The notes below the pieces were generated by a model. The model did not search any database, was not told where the DNA came from, and saw only the letters and a program-made list of their open reading frames with translations. Shown here piece after piece: positions 46,982 to 59,087 of a stretch of DNA of 64,000 nt. This DNA comes from Margaritispora aquatica (lineage: Eukaryota > Ascomycota > Leotiomycetes > Helotiales > Discinellaceae), in NCBI GenBank assembly GCA_007644065.1, contig VJWN01000004.1, positions 1,364,001 through 1,428,000 on the forward strand, in the 5' to 3' direction. A program made the position numbers and the translations under genes. Each line of letters opens with the position of its first letter. Position 1 is the stretch's first letter.

Positions 46982-48478
46982 TTAGTAGTTAACCATATCA
47001 TTCCAATACGTTGTGTCATGGAATACTTCCGGTCCAGTCGCGTACAGTACCCAATTAAACTTCAGCTTAATGTACTGGATCAAGTGGCTCGCAAGCTTGA
47101 CATGCCCAGTATCAGTTGGGTGCCATTGTGGACCAATATCATTGTGTTGCATCAAACCCGTGGTGTTGAAGTAATGTACGAATGGAGCCGATGGCTTGTG
47201 TGTCGTATATGTGGCATTTTTGACTGGATCATAGAGCACTGGATTTGAAAGATAGGCCTTGGAATTGAAGTAATCGTAGATGCTCAGGATTTGAGGTACA
47301 AAGCCGTCACCGGACTGCATGTATGTATTTCCGGAGCCGTAGAATCCCAACCAGAGGGACTGTAGCACGATTAATTTTATTGTCACAGTCTCTCCCATGG
47401 TGAACTCACAACAAGAATAATTTGCGCATCTGGCCAGATGGCATGAACGCCTTCGATGAGAAGCGTGTAATGCTTTTGATAATTCTCAGCCGAGACGCCA
47501 TTTGCCGAGTTTTGATCATTAGTGCCCAGATTGATGACAACAAGGTCAGCATCTTGCTGTTTTGAGAAATCCCAAGCTTCTGGTTTCCCACCACCCATTG
47601 GGCGTCCACTTGTATCTTCAGTGTAAAACCATTGGTGTTTCATACCTCTGAGGTTGCCATAACACTTCTGATCATACATGCAAATACCCGGGAAAGCAGT
47701 AATGGAGTATTCGGTATTTCCCAAACCAGCTCCAGTACCGTATGCAAAGCTTGACAAGCTCTCGAAAGAGTTTGAGTATCCCGATGATAACGAGTCTCCG
47801 ATGAATTCGATGTTTCTCTTGAAATTAGGAAGCTTGATGAGCTTTTCACCTTTTGTCACATGCACAGCGGAAATTTGAACACCATAACCCCAGTTCGTGA
47901 CTCGCATCTCAAAAGTGGCAGGGCTAATTGGAGTAGTCAGAGAAACCCCAGGTGTTTCTAGAATGAATCAAAGAATTAGCTGTTATTTTTTGTACTTGTC
48001 AATTATTTGGATCTATGCATGTGACCTTATGTCTCATCTATACCTATCAATAGAGATCGAAGACTTACCAGGTGTGACCAGAAGATGGGTTGCATTGGTT
48101 GTGACATTTGTGAATTGCCAGTCTTGGCCATCAATTCGGTATCCAATGAGAGCTGTGTCTGATGTGTATGGGCCAAAGGTGATAGCAATTTGCTGTCCAG
48201 TGAATCCAAACTTCACACCGGGAGCTCTATGTTAGATCAGAATTTTTGCTCTATAAAATAAGAGATATCACATACGACCACCAACTGATATGCTTGCTAT
48301 TCCAACGTCCCTTGTATGAGATCTCTTTGGCGTCTGGAGAATAAGTAGTGAATTTGTACTTGGAAGCGTCGATCACGGTGTTTGGATAATTAGTGATTTT
48401 GATTTGCCCATTCTGCAGAATTGTTGCTGATGCTAGACTAGCGATTGCAGCTAAGGACTGAAGTATCGAGAGCTTCAT
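46982..48478 (-). CDS. secreted SGNH/GDSL esterase, CE2-like acetyl esterase
   Basis: This probably removes acetyl groups from plant polysaccharides. Four exons (48478-48276, 48226-48069, 47957-47410, 47359-46982) with introns of 49, 111 and 50 bp give 428 aa. A signal peptide covers about 1-18. An N-terminal beta-sandwich-like region (about 30-160) precedes the SGNH domain, the order seen in CE2. Catalytic blocks are visible: FIGDS with Ser176, Gly200 in GLGN, GTND (265-268), and D386/H389 in HPTDTGH. Cys213 and Cys219 may pair. The start at 48478 gives the signal peptide. Joins restore WWSAPGVKFG, VTPETPG and IILVSLWLG. Other SGNH esterases are possible; CE2 is favoured by the jelly-roll plus SGNH layout. 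Confidence 0.85.
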
Positions 48479-49957
48479 GTTGAAGTTGGAAATCAAAGCT
48501 ATGCAACACACCAGGAATGTAGCTCGACCGTGGAACATATGCCATACTTATACAAAGAGCATCTTAATCTCATGATCGCTTCGTCGGCCCAGCAAGACCG
48601 ATGGCATGGATTGAAAGCTCCAGTATATTGCATATTGTCTGCGGGGTACTTGAGGATAAAATCACATTCGCAAGTTGAAAATTACATGGACTCGCTAGGG
48701 AAAAAAGACGCAGGAAAGTTTTTCCACACACGAAGACTACTGGTCTCCCGACATGATGGTGACAAAAAACTTAGCTATGAAATAGGTCGGGATGTTTGTC
48801 GTGAAAGAGGCCGCTCAAATACTTGAATCATGCCATATGCTATCATGGACCAAGTTTGCCAAGGATACATGGCAGTGCAACCGCGTCTAGTCCACAGCAA
48901 GAATGCTTCAGCGAAATATCATAAAACACTTAGCTACTATTAACAAAAGCCGTAGGTTTGTTATAGGAATCCTTGAACTGTTTTCCCCTCTGCGTTGTCA
49001 CCTGAAATGGTCTCTATTTTTTCGGTATATCAAAGACATCTCCATATTGCTGTCGGGTAATTAGAAAAAGTCGATCAAATTGACATGGATCAGCTGCAAG
49101 CAATGAAGCCGAGGGCAAGCTGTATCTTTATTCCGATGGTATGACTGTATGAGAGGCAAAGCCTCACAGCATGCGGATGCTCATCCTCCGTAACTACATA
49201 GCATTTCGTGCATCGTGATGCAGGACAAGCGGGGAGAGGCATATGGACGAACGGAAGGCTGCATGTAGAGATTGGTGTGATGTTACAAAGTATCAAGGTA
49301 TGTCGCTACCAATCTACGATGCTGATCTGATGTTGATGTCGTTGCTGTTTGTGCCTGTTGTTTCAGGAGTGAAGATGTTGGGAGATCATCGATTACGAAG
49401 AGGCTCAAATCGTTTCTAAACAAACTAGGATGTCCTTCAGCGCTAATGCACCCCGATTCTGATCAGACACGGGGGAAGGAAATGTACCTGGTTACAGGAA
49501 TTGAAGAAGCGTCTAATTGAACCTATGAATCGTCATCAACTCATCAAGCGCCACAGTCTTGGTGATCATCGAAGGAACAGAGATTCAAAGGTCATCTCTT
49601 ACTTTCCGACATTCTTCCTGGTGAAGAGTAAATCGCCTGGAGACATCTATGATAATAATACCGCAATCGCAATTCACGCATGTAGACACCGCCATATCCC
49701 ATCCGATCTCAGCTGATCCTCAATCTTTCTCAAAAAACAAAATCCCGACTTGTGGTACCAACTGGCGCAACCCACCCACGACCTCCCTTCTGTCGCAACA
49801 TCATCAAATCCGGGAGCTTTTGCAATGATTCAAAGTTTATCTCAATTACCATGAAGCTTATAGCATCTTCACAGCTCTCTGTGAGGGTGTCATCTCCTTC
49901 ACCATCGTCAACTCTTCAACCATACATATACCCTGGACACGCCGGTAATCAACTACC
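48479..49957. other. intergenic, about 1.5 kb, no gene seen
   Basis: This is the divergent promoter region between the esterase gene (minus) and the Cnl1-like gene (plus). A frame at 49752-50000 overlaps the Cnl1-like start in another phase and is probably its leader. Confidence 0.4.
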
Positions 49958-50482
49958 ATGGCATCACCAGGAACAGTCCCCGATACCCAGCTTGGATTGA
50001 CTGCAGATGAAGTCGCTCTCCTTCGACATCATCAAGCAGCTGCCGCTGCTTCTACTGCAGGAGGATCTTCTTCGTCCCGCGCAGCCTCTCGTGCCTCTTC
50101 GCAAGGTCTCCTCCTCCTCGATGGCTCCTCGCTAGCTGCACTTGGAAGGCATTTTGACCGACTGATGCAACAAATACAAGCTCGTTTGGATTATCTATCG
50201 GAACAATCGCAGATGGTGGCACAACAACAATACGACAGAGCTGGCAATGCTATAGCTATCGCTGATTCAGAGATTGCAAGGTTTCATGACATCTTGCGCC
50301 AGATTGACGAGCTGGAGTTGGATTTCGATCGGATAAGGCATATTAGAGACATTGTCAGAAGTTACAGACACAGGGTGGAGGAAATGGAGCAGCAGGTTGA
50401 GAGTGCCGGATCAAGCAGTCGACATAGGCATCGTCAACATGCAGAGAGCTCTGGAAGCTCGAATAGGAGACATCGACGATAA
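49958..50482 (+). CDS. BLOC-1 subunit Cnl1-like small coiled-coil protein
   Basis: This is a candidate subunit of the endosomal BLOC-1 complex. Single exon, 174 aa, true ATG. The N-terminus reads LGLTADEVALLRHHQ, followed by an Ala/Ser-rich linker. A continuous helix runs about 60-150, with GRHFDRLMQQIQARLDYL and LRQIDELELDFDRI as clear heptad segments. The tail is basic and His/Arg-rich. This order, helix length and the LTADE start fit the fungal Cnl1/BLOC1S4 family as I remember it. Without a search, a generic coiled-coil adaptor cannot be excluded. Confidence 0.7.
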   Translation: MASPGTVPDTQLGLTADEVALLRHHQAAAAASTAGGSSSSRAASRASSQGLLLLDGSSLAALGRHFDRLMQQIQARLDYLSEQSQMVAQQQYDRAGNAIAIADSEIARFHDILRQIDELELDFDRIRHIRDIVRSYRHRVEEMEQQVESAGSSSRHRHRQHAESSGSSNRRHRR

Positions 50483-51536
50483 AAGAAAAGACTGTTGAAC
50501 AATAAGTTAGTGGGTACAGGAAGTGGTCACACGACCGTTAGCACAGGACGATGGAATGCTTGGTTTACCATGCTCCTCGGTTATGGAATGCACACGAGAG
50601 AATAAGCCTCACGGCTGGAAGAACGGATGGCCTCACGGCTCACTGATACGGCGTTATTTGTTTTGGGTTTGGTGTGGTCTTCTCAAGCGTTAATACCCAA
50701 AAGCGTCGAGGATTGTCTTGACGGCTTGTAAGATTTTGAAGTTGGGTGACCGAGCAGGTATGAGATATTGTAACTTATAATGGAATCTTATTTTGGAAGG
50801 AGAACTCGAGGGATACTGTCCTGTAGTCGATTGCCTGTATGGAATCTTGATAACCCTCCCTATATCTGGTGAGAGATCTTAAATATAAGACTTGAAGTTT
50901 ATCCCATCTAACAAAACTCCTTTGAATCATAAAATAAGTAAATAATAACACAACCATCAAACGGATACCTTTTGTTAAACCAAAATTCAATCAGCGTATT
51001 GATAAGAGGCTGGAGCATAACTGATAGTCAGCACAAACCATATGCATAGCTGTTCTTGTCTAGAACAAGTCTGAAGCTCGTCGCCATTATAGATACAACA
51101 AGGACTTTCCACCATTAAAGTCTAGCAATCATCTTCTATCGAAAAGCACCCTTAGCGTATATGGCAAGCGTAAATGTGAATTGATTATACAGTCGCGAGT
51201 TCATAAAGCCAACATGGTTGATGGATTCAATAAATTTTTCGAAACTTATGCCTTTTCTTTCAAATTGTGTCTTTTTAGGTGAACAGAAATTATTGTCTTT
51301 TTAATCTAAAATGACACCTCAAGTTTACAGTCGAGTTATACTAACATTGGTTATTCGAGTAAGTATATCTTCAAAAATAGAGAGCAAAGTGCCCCAAGTT
51401 GGAGTGTCACGTGCTGCTAACCAAATAACGTAAGGCGTCACCACGAGATCTTGACGCCTCGGCGCGTTCCCTTGCTAAAACGTCACTTCACACTCTGATC
51501 CGACGACATCAATCCTGTCAGCCTCCAACAATCTAC
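50483..51536. other. intergenic, no gene seen
   Basis: Contains a small local repeat (GCCTCACGGCT twice near 50605-50640) and AT-rich promoter sequence ahead of the PHD gene. The cluster near 51420-51530 is pyrimidine-rich and leader-like. Confidence 0.4.
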
Positions 51537-54463
51537 ATGATGGATTCATCAACAGATCCAATGGCTCCTGAGTCTGCATCGCCTGCCACCAATTCGGTGG
51601 TAGAAAACGATGTTCCACCTGTAAGTCGTCGAATTTCGCAATACCCAACTATGTTCGAAGAATCCGAAGAGGACAATTCATGTCTTCCGATATCTCCTAG
51701 GCTTCCAATAGCTTCAACACGACACCAAAGCACGGATATCTGATCGGAACATCAATCTTGAACCCTCATGCCTCCAAAAATCCCAACCTGAAGTTTAGCT
51801 AATAATCTTTTCCTATCCAGCCTTCAGATCCTCGATATTACGCCTATGTTCCCACTCCAGAAGTTGGATCCAGTGTCACTGTCACAAATCCCAACTCCCC
51901 TTTTTACGTTCATTCAAACAATTCGCCTACCCATAAATTCAAATACCCAGAAACCGCGCCAACTCCTGACGGAGAAGACGATCATCAGTGGGGAAAGATT
52001 TACACAGCGGCAGACTCGAGACACTACAATCATCAACACAAGAGCGCCTCCGAGTCCAAAAAATATCGTGTTTCTGGAGCCACTTACCAGTTAGCTTTGA
52101 GGATGTTGGCGGAGAATAAGAAAAAGTATGCTACGCATGTATCAAATGCAATCGCTGCAGGCAACCCTATACCAACCGATATTCCTCGGTCTACACCAAA
52201 ACCTGGTTCAGTTCCACGCTCTGCACCAGCTGTACCAAAGAATATGACCCAGCCTCGCGCTTCGGCTCCAAAAGAGCAATCTCCTTACCACGACGTCGCT
52301 CCTCCTGGAACTCTTTTTAGCATCTCCGAGACCCTCAAGATGCAAGGCAGACTGCGCGCACAAAACTTCGGCCCTAGTTCAAGTGACGATTCTGCTGTAA
52401 ATGGAGGTCCATCAAACGACATGGAACCAACGAAGAAGAACAGCCCTGCTCCTACGGCGCGACCCCGATCAAAATTGGTTGAGCACAATAATGCAGAAAA
52501 GAGAAAGCGGTACGGTGAACCAGCTTCAAAGAGTGTTGTAAAGAAACTTAAGGTTGATCGTAGGATTTCTCTAGAACCTGTCTGCGAAGAAGTCTGCTAA
52601 CATCTAGACGCAGCTTCTACTGGCCAAATCACGGAAAACATACTATCTCCCATCGAAACTCTGCACAGCAAAGGTCTGGCTGATAACAGTCACCACAACC
52701 CTAAATCTCAGATCAATGGATGGGCTTTTTATGACGGTGGGCGCAACAACAAAGGAGAGAAGATCTACTGCGAGTGCCGAAAGCCAGACGACCGAACTAA
52801 CATGATTCAATGCTCGAATGCATCGTGCTCGGAGTGGTTCCATATCAAATGTGTTTCGCTGAGCCTTCATATTGCTGAGGTGGTTGTTGAATTCTTCTAC
52901 TGCAAGAAATGTGCTACAGAGGAACTTCATACAACATATAAGCGTGTCTGTCGGTTGAGGAACCTGTTTGATGAAGGATTTACAACTGATGAGAATGGCA
53001 ATGAGGTTGACGTCGATTGCTGGAATGTTGCTCGTGTTCCTCATAGCAAGTATTGCAGTGATGAGCATGCTGAACTCTACTGGAAGCAGGTTATCAATCT
53101 AGCTTTTACCAAAACTAATGACCAGTCCATGGGAGGAAAAATCAGTGCAGAAGAGTTTGCTACAATGATCAGATCTTCTGACTTGATTACTGATCATCGA
53201 CGTATGGGTTATCGTCCTGAGCCATCTAACCGTTTGGTCAATGGTCACTGGCGTGTCGTGCCTGAACGCATGGATCACGAGCCCGATAAGTCCGAGATGC
53301 CTGGTAAGTTCCCGCTCTATTTGGAAGACTCGTAAGCTAATTAAGTAGATGGCCCTAAAACTGGCTTCCATTTGACTGATGAAGAAGATGGCCTTGTCCT
53401 TGCTCTTCAAACCCGTCGAGCTGAGTTTCAAAAGCGTCTTCGAGATGCGGACTGGATGATGGAAATGTTAGCCATGGTTGATGCCCGAGCCAAAATTGCT
53501 GCGGATTCTCTCAATCTCGATCCAAACAATATTTGCGGCTATGACAATCGCCTTTCGATGAACGACGAGCAATTCGCTGCATACAAGGAAACAGAGGAGG
53601 GCAAGACTTATTTGGGTAACAAAGTCCTTGGACCCGTAACTGAAGACGCCCGGGCCATCATTGGTATCATCGCACTTGACTCCGAGGAGGCTTTAAATGG
53701 TTGTGCTCCCCCTCCTGAGCTTGACAATATCTGCTTGGAGCCTCTTTTCCGCTTCAGCAAGACCAAGAAAAACTGCAAGCACAACTCTACAGGCCATTGG
53801 CATTCAAAGTTTCTCCACGAGATTAAACATAAGAAGACCCTTATTCAACTGGCTATCAAGCATCACACCGAGCTGATCGAGGAGATTTGGCAACAGGCTG
53901 AAGATCGCTGGATCACCAGACCACTGTACACTGAACATTGGACTCAGGAGAAGATGAAAGAGGATTTTGAGGATTATCAGAAGAATAAGGAGCATTTTCA
54001 TGCCAATTGGAGGCAACTTCACGAAGCAGGTACAGATCCGCTTCGTTATGGAACTCCCGAAGAGCCATTCCCAAATGGTCTAGGCGTCTGGGGCCCCCAC
54101 CACGAGGAATCAAAGGTTGGAGTATACGATATCAGTGGTCCTAAGCTCAAGGGTCCAGAAGGCCTAGCCAATTTTCGCGCTCATTACATCAAGCTTGCTC
54201 TCAGTTCTGCAAAAATCTCAGCTCCAGTTCAGCACCCTGTGCTTTCTCAGGCTGATCTTGACGAATACGAACAAATCCAGAGGGCCAAGCCACCTCCTTC
54301 GTACAAGCCACCTCCTTCGTATAATCCATATCGTCGAGGAAACCCTACTGTTGATGGTGTCGAGAACGGCAACAATCCGGGCTCTTCAGCTGCTTATGGC
54401 TATTCCCATGGGAATCAAGCATACGAAGACGGATATGGCAACAGCACTGAATCTTTCAACTAA
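51537..54463 (+). CDS. PHD-finger protein, Spp1/CXXC1-like COMPASS subunit
   Basis: This is a likely chromatin reader of the Set1/COMPASS H3K4 methyltransferase. Four exons (51537-51620, 51821-52559, 52608-53303, 53349-54463) with introns of 200, 48 and 45 bp give 877 aa. The N-terminal 320 residues are Ser/Pro-rich with a Lys-rich patch (EKRKRYG). The PHD finger has C329, C331, C343, C348, H353, C356, C373 and C376 (C4HC3). It is followed by KRVCRL and VPHSKYCSDEH, the zinc-binding block next to the PHD in Spp1/CXXC1. A charged helical region then leads to a Pro/Tyr/Gly-rich tail with a duplicated PPPSYKPPPSY. It is roughly twice the size of usual Spp1 proteins, because of the N-terminal extension and long tail. 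ATGs at 51537 and 51540 are adjacent. Confidence 0.78.
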
Positions 54464-56006
54464 ATCTTCCACACAGTGTTTTTCGATCATTCGGCTATCT
54501 CGTGGCAGCTCTGATTGTTTTCGACTTCTCTATGGCTTACCATATTGTCTGATTGGCCTTGTCTTGTGTGCACCTTGTCTTTACATTTGAGGATGATGGT
54601 TCACTTCTCTACCGTACTGCATCGCACGTCGGGTTTGCTTCGACGCACCGGTGCTTTGTATTCGATTTTACAATTAGAAGGGTTTGGCGCGCCGTTTTCT
54701 GCTTCTCCGGCACTTCATCGCAGCGTTGAGTTGAGTTTCCGCTCATTGTTGCTTTGATGCAGTCTAATACTTTGGTGACGATCGGTTTTTTGCGTTGTGC
54801 TTTCTTGACATTGTGTCACATAGCGTTGGCGTTAAGGGAGGGAGGGAAAATAACTTTGTATCTGGAAGGAACGGTTGGTAGATATGGTCAAGGTCGGCTT
54901 CTGTGGTCATAACATACAAAACGGCGTTTACGGAAGGAAGGGAGGAAGGAATACCCCACGTCTTTATTCCAAGCGAGAATACTGCATAGCGAATCATGAC
55001 AGAACAACGAAATCAATGGGCATGGTATTCAAGTATTCGCGTTTGCCGACTGATTGTGACTTATGCTTGCTGTGTTCTCTGGTGGAGTTGATTTATTTGA
55101 CAGGTGTGAGTTTGTGAAGCTTATGGGTTGTTTGCCTATACAGAGTTGAGAGCTGGTTCGAGAAACATATGTCAGCAAGCAATTAGTAGCGGTAAAATGA
55201 TTACCAGCCTCAAAATCTAATCGTTGCCAACCCCACCGCCGCCACCTCGCCGCCGCCTCTCCTGGCAGCTCGCTCGGTTAAATCCTCTGCCAAAACTTCT
55301 CCTTGACAAAACAAAAGGCCACAGAAAAAAAGCTGCAAAACTCAAAGACCCCTTTCGGAGTCTCTTGCAAACCCTCTTGCGAAGATTTTGAAGTCGGAGA
55401 AGCCTCTTGCGAGGACGTTGAAGGAATCCCTCTTACGAGGAGGTTGAATGGAATCCACCCCAAGACGACATTGCCCTGAATCTCCACGCCTACCAATTGC
55501 GCCAAATGAGCCTTGCGTGTCGCCTTGTGTTGGTGTTAGGTAGGGTTCGGGAGTATTTGTACCACAATAAGTGGCGGATGTGATGTCTTTGTTTTGGAAG
55601 GGGGGAGAGATTGGGAGAGGTAGGGAGGGAGAGGCAGTTGGTCGGTATTGACTAGGTAGGCTTCATTCGTTTGTTCGCAAGTTCGTGGAAGAGGTTTTAT
55701 TCGGGATGGAGAGGAGCTGCACTGCATGAGGATTCAGGTTGATCACGGTGGAGGAATTGGCATAGTTGGAGGCGATTGCTAACAAAATGGGAAATGGAGT
55801 GGTGTAATGCTAGATATACGCTTCATATCGGGAGGGGTTGACTTTGCTTTTCCTTTCTGTGATTGTGATTTTACTGTATTCTATTGTCGACTTATCATAA
55901 TTCGAGGTATTGTAATCTTACATTTCCATTCCATTCCATTCCTCAAATTGCACTCTAAAAACAAGCAAACACAGATCCATTCCCAAAACTCCAACCAAGC
56001 ACTTCA
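54464..56006. other. convergent 3' region, no gene supported
   Basis: Lies between the stops of the PHD gene (plus) and the flavoprotein gene (minus). It contains the short tandem repeat listed at 55367-55457, and nothing coding that I recognise. Confidence 0.45.
55367..55457 (+). repeat. three imperfect 28-30-bp tandem repeats
   Basis: Three units start CCCTCTTGCGAAG, GCCTCTTGCGAGG and CCCTCTTACGAGG, each followed by a TTGAA-like word. The 75-codon minus frame through them (55278-55505) is probably a by-product of the repeat. Confidence 0.6.
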
Positions 56007-57575
56007 TCAAGCCTCAGCAACACCATTGCTAACCCCTACTCTCACTCTCTCCCCTTCCTTCGCCACCACCAAGTCTCCCTTCCCTCCATTCTTAGCCTCG
56101 AACCTCCCCTCAAAAACCGTCTTGACGCCCATCATCCACCACATCTTCTTCACCTCCAAATCAACACCCTTCCCTTTGCCCGGCCACAAGAACTCCGTGT
56201 CGTTATCAATCTTCATATAACTCACGCTCTCGTCCAATCCAAGACTCAAGCTCACCGTGCCCTCGATGGGCGTTGGCGTGTAGGTCTGGAGTTTTGACGT
56301 CGGTGTGTCGGGCGAGGCGATCAAAGTCAGGATGTTGGCGATTACAGTCTCGGTCTGCATGAATGAGGCGCGTGCCATTTTGGGGCCGTGGGTGAGTGCT
56401 ACATCGCCGACGGCGAATATGTTGGCTGGTAGTGGTGCCGTGAGAGACGTCGTTGACGTAGCTGCAGCTGGATTCGAGAGCAGCGTGGAGGGTGTAGTGT
56501 TGTGCTGTGTGTTGGATGTGGGTGGTGGGAGGTCTGTGAATGGAGCAGGAACGCTACTTGTGGATGCTATTTGCAGAGTTGGGTAGACGAGAATCTCGCT
56601 TGTGGTGGGGGAGATGCACTCCGGATAGAGTGCTGCCATGAGTGAGGAGTTTGGCTTTTGGCCTGTACATGGGATCTGATGTCTTGTTAGAGAAATTCAT
56701 ACTTGTCTCGTAGAAATCGAAAGTGGGTATAAAGCTGATAGAAAAGGAGAACAAACCACCAAATCGAAATTCTCCTGTCTTCCATCCTTAAATAACAATC
56801 GCTCCGTTCCATCCACCTCCTTCTGCCCCAAAACAGGCCTTTCCCCAGTTAAAACTCTAATCCCCATACTCTCATACCTCTCCTTGACATGATCACCCAA
56901 GATCCTCCCAAAGCCACTACAGAGCCACTGTCTGGAATGTACCAACACGACCTCCTTCTCCGGATAGAAGCTCTTAATATCGCCCGAGATCTGAACTCCA
57001 ACCGCACCACCACCCACCACAGCAATCTTCTGCGCTCGCTCTATCCGCGCCTGCATATCCTGCAACTCAGCGCATGAATCCTCCTTCGTGGACGAGTGCA
57101 AGGTTCCGGGATTCGGCAACGTAGCACCTGTACAAACTGCCAAGAATGCAAATGGGATCTTCTCGCCATTGCGCATCTCAACCTCCTTCTGCCCAATCCT
57201 CACCACCTCGCCCGTGACTTTCTCAAAGATTCCCGCTGGTGCGGCCCAGTCATTGCCAATGCCATCGTAAGGGATGAAGGCTCGCTCTTCTCTGTCCTTG
57301 ACAACTGCGTACCGTGGGAAGTTGAACAGGTGGTTGAAGTGCGTCTTCTTCTCTACAAGCACAACTCGGTACCCCGTGGGCAAAGTCTCAACAAGACGAC
57401 GGGCAACCTGTACGCCTGCGTAGGACCCACCTAGCACGAGGACATTAAGAGGTGTGGGTACGCTGTGGTAGGTTAGGCGATGCGACAGGGCGTGGATCCG
57501 TTGTGAGGCGAGAAGGGGAATGTATTTCCCGGCTAGAGAGAGGATTATGCGAATTAGAGGAAGTGAAATTGCCAT
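56007..57575 (-). CDS. AIF/AMID-like FAD-dependent NAD(P)H oxidoreductase
   Basis: This is a pyridine-nucleotide-disulfide-type flavoprotein of the AIF2/AMID/FSP1 group, oxidising NAD(P)H with quinone-type acceptors at membranes. Two exons (57575-56757 and 56675-56007; 81-bp intron) give 495 aa. The N-terminus is hydrophobic (about 4-24), suggesting membrane or mitochondrial attachment. The FAD Rossmann motif is LGGSYAG (48-54), the NAD Rossmann motif VGGGAVG (187-193), and the second FAD contact FAVGD (360-364). The splice restores DLVIPCTGQKPN. A Ser/Thr/Pro-rich insert of about 50 residues (about 307-355) separates the strand after the splice from the final FAD block and is unusual. No metacaspase or calcium-binding domain was seen. 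The true donor substrate is unknown. Confidence 0.85.
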
Positions 57576-59087
57576 ATTGTTATCTGTATATTACTCTTCA
57601 AACTATGGTGATAGAAAGGGAAACGAAGGAAAGAAGCATAGGCGAGAATGGTGGGAAGGAGGAGGTCTTTGTACTGTCTCTCCTCTAATTCTCCGGAGCG
57701 ACTGCGCTGACTTCGTACATTACAATATAAGATGTGGAAAAATACTACACCTATAGAGGAGGATTTTGAGCTGGATTTCGATTGATCAGATAAGATTGAT
57801 GTGCATGGTGACCCGTCCTCGGGGTGAGGCATAATTCACCGAATCCGAGAAGCGATATGTCCGCGAATCGGAATCACGCTTCGACATCCCACATCGAGCT
57901 GGAAATGGAATACGAATCGCTTGCGAGATGAATCATAATCGCTCATCAAAAAGGGATCGGAGCAGGCTGCCAAATCTGAATCTATTTGACTCTTTCTAGA
58001 CGGCCTAGGCATGTGACATTTGAGAAACAACTGTCATACGTGAACAAACTCGCCATTTTCAAATGTGGTGAACAACGAGACCCACAGTAAGGAATTGGAT
58101 TTTAGATGTTGCATACGGATTAGAAAAGTTGTAGACACTCAATAGACGTGAAAACTCGAAATACAACCCAATTTTGTAAACACCATAAGTATCCCGATGA
58201 TTTTGGCCAGTCCTTGAGCACTCAAACATCTCATGGAAAACGACGAGGGTCAAGCAGCAGTCCCGCGGCAAGCAAACAAACATCCCAATGAGGAGTTATA
58301 ACATTATTACGAGTGATTAAGCCATGTATTCTTCTCGCTAGCAACTAGCTTCGAGTGATGGAAGCCTCGGGCTACCTTGGAAAACACCACACCGACGAGA
58401 ATCATGGCAAACGATCAACGAGACATTATATCAGAATAGCAATAACAATATCCAAACCGCAATATCCTCTATTCTTCCTTGTATCACGTCATGAAAATGG
58501 TAGAGAGTCATTTAAACAGACGACTAGCTCGTAGGAGTATCTGAGATCATTGCTCTCTCCATACCCTGCTTAAGCCATAAAATAAGCAAATGCACATCAC
58601 CATGAATCAAAGTGATGCCGCCTGACTCCTATTTGAGGATTTCCCCCTGGATGGATAGCCATCAAAAGGTTTACTACTGGTGGCTGAGATACCTTCAAGA
58701 ACCACTTGGATTCCCGAGAGAACAGCTCAGCGATAGAATCTTCTGTGTTCTACTAGAAAGATGCATTGCCTGGACATCATTTAGAAGAAGGGTGCTTTGA
58801 GAAGTAGTGAGTTCTCCAGGACAAAAGTGGTACTGCTTATTACCTGGTCATGAGACTGGATCTTGGTGAGTGACTTTCCCTCTAAACCTAAATCGAAATC
58901 AAACAAAGCCACACGACGATGAAAGTCAAGACCAAAATTCAAGAACGGCAGGCTAACAAATGAGGAGTTGGTGGTTTCTTCGCAATATGAACCTCGTTGT
59001 CCAACATCTTCGGAACCGGGCACCAAGTACGACAAATACCAAGCATTGAACATGCCAGTGTTACCACCACCAACGGTGAACCTGCAT
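57576..59087. other. intergenic, no gene seen
   Basis: Upstream region of the flavoprotein gene. Only short both-strand frames. It precedes the dispersed motif array. Confidence 0.45.

Noticed and set aside
49752..50000. 82-codon plus frame overlapping the Cnl1-like start
   Set aside because: Different phase, probably the mRNA leader of the Cnl1-like gene.
52560..52607. Reading through to the stop at 52598-52600, ending the PHD gene as a separate 5' gene
   Set aside because: A GTAGGA donor, GCTAAC branch site and TAG acceptor give an in-frame 48-bp intron that links the N-terminal exons to the PHD exon, which has no ATG-led start of its own near the acceptor.
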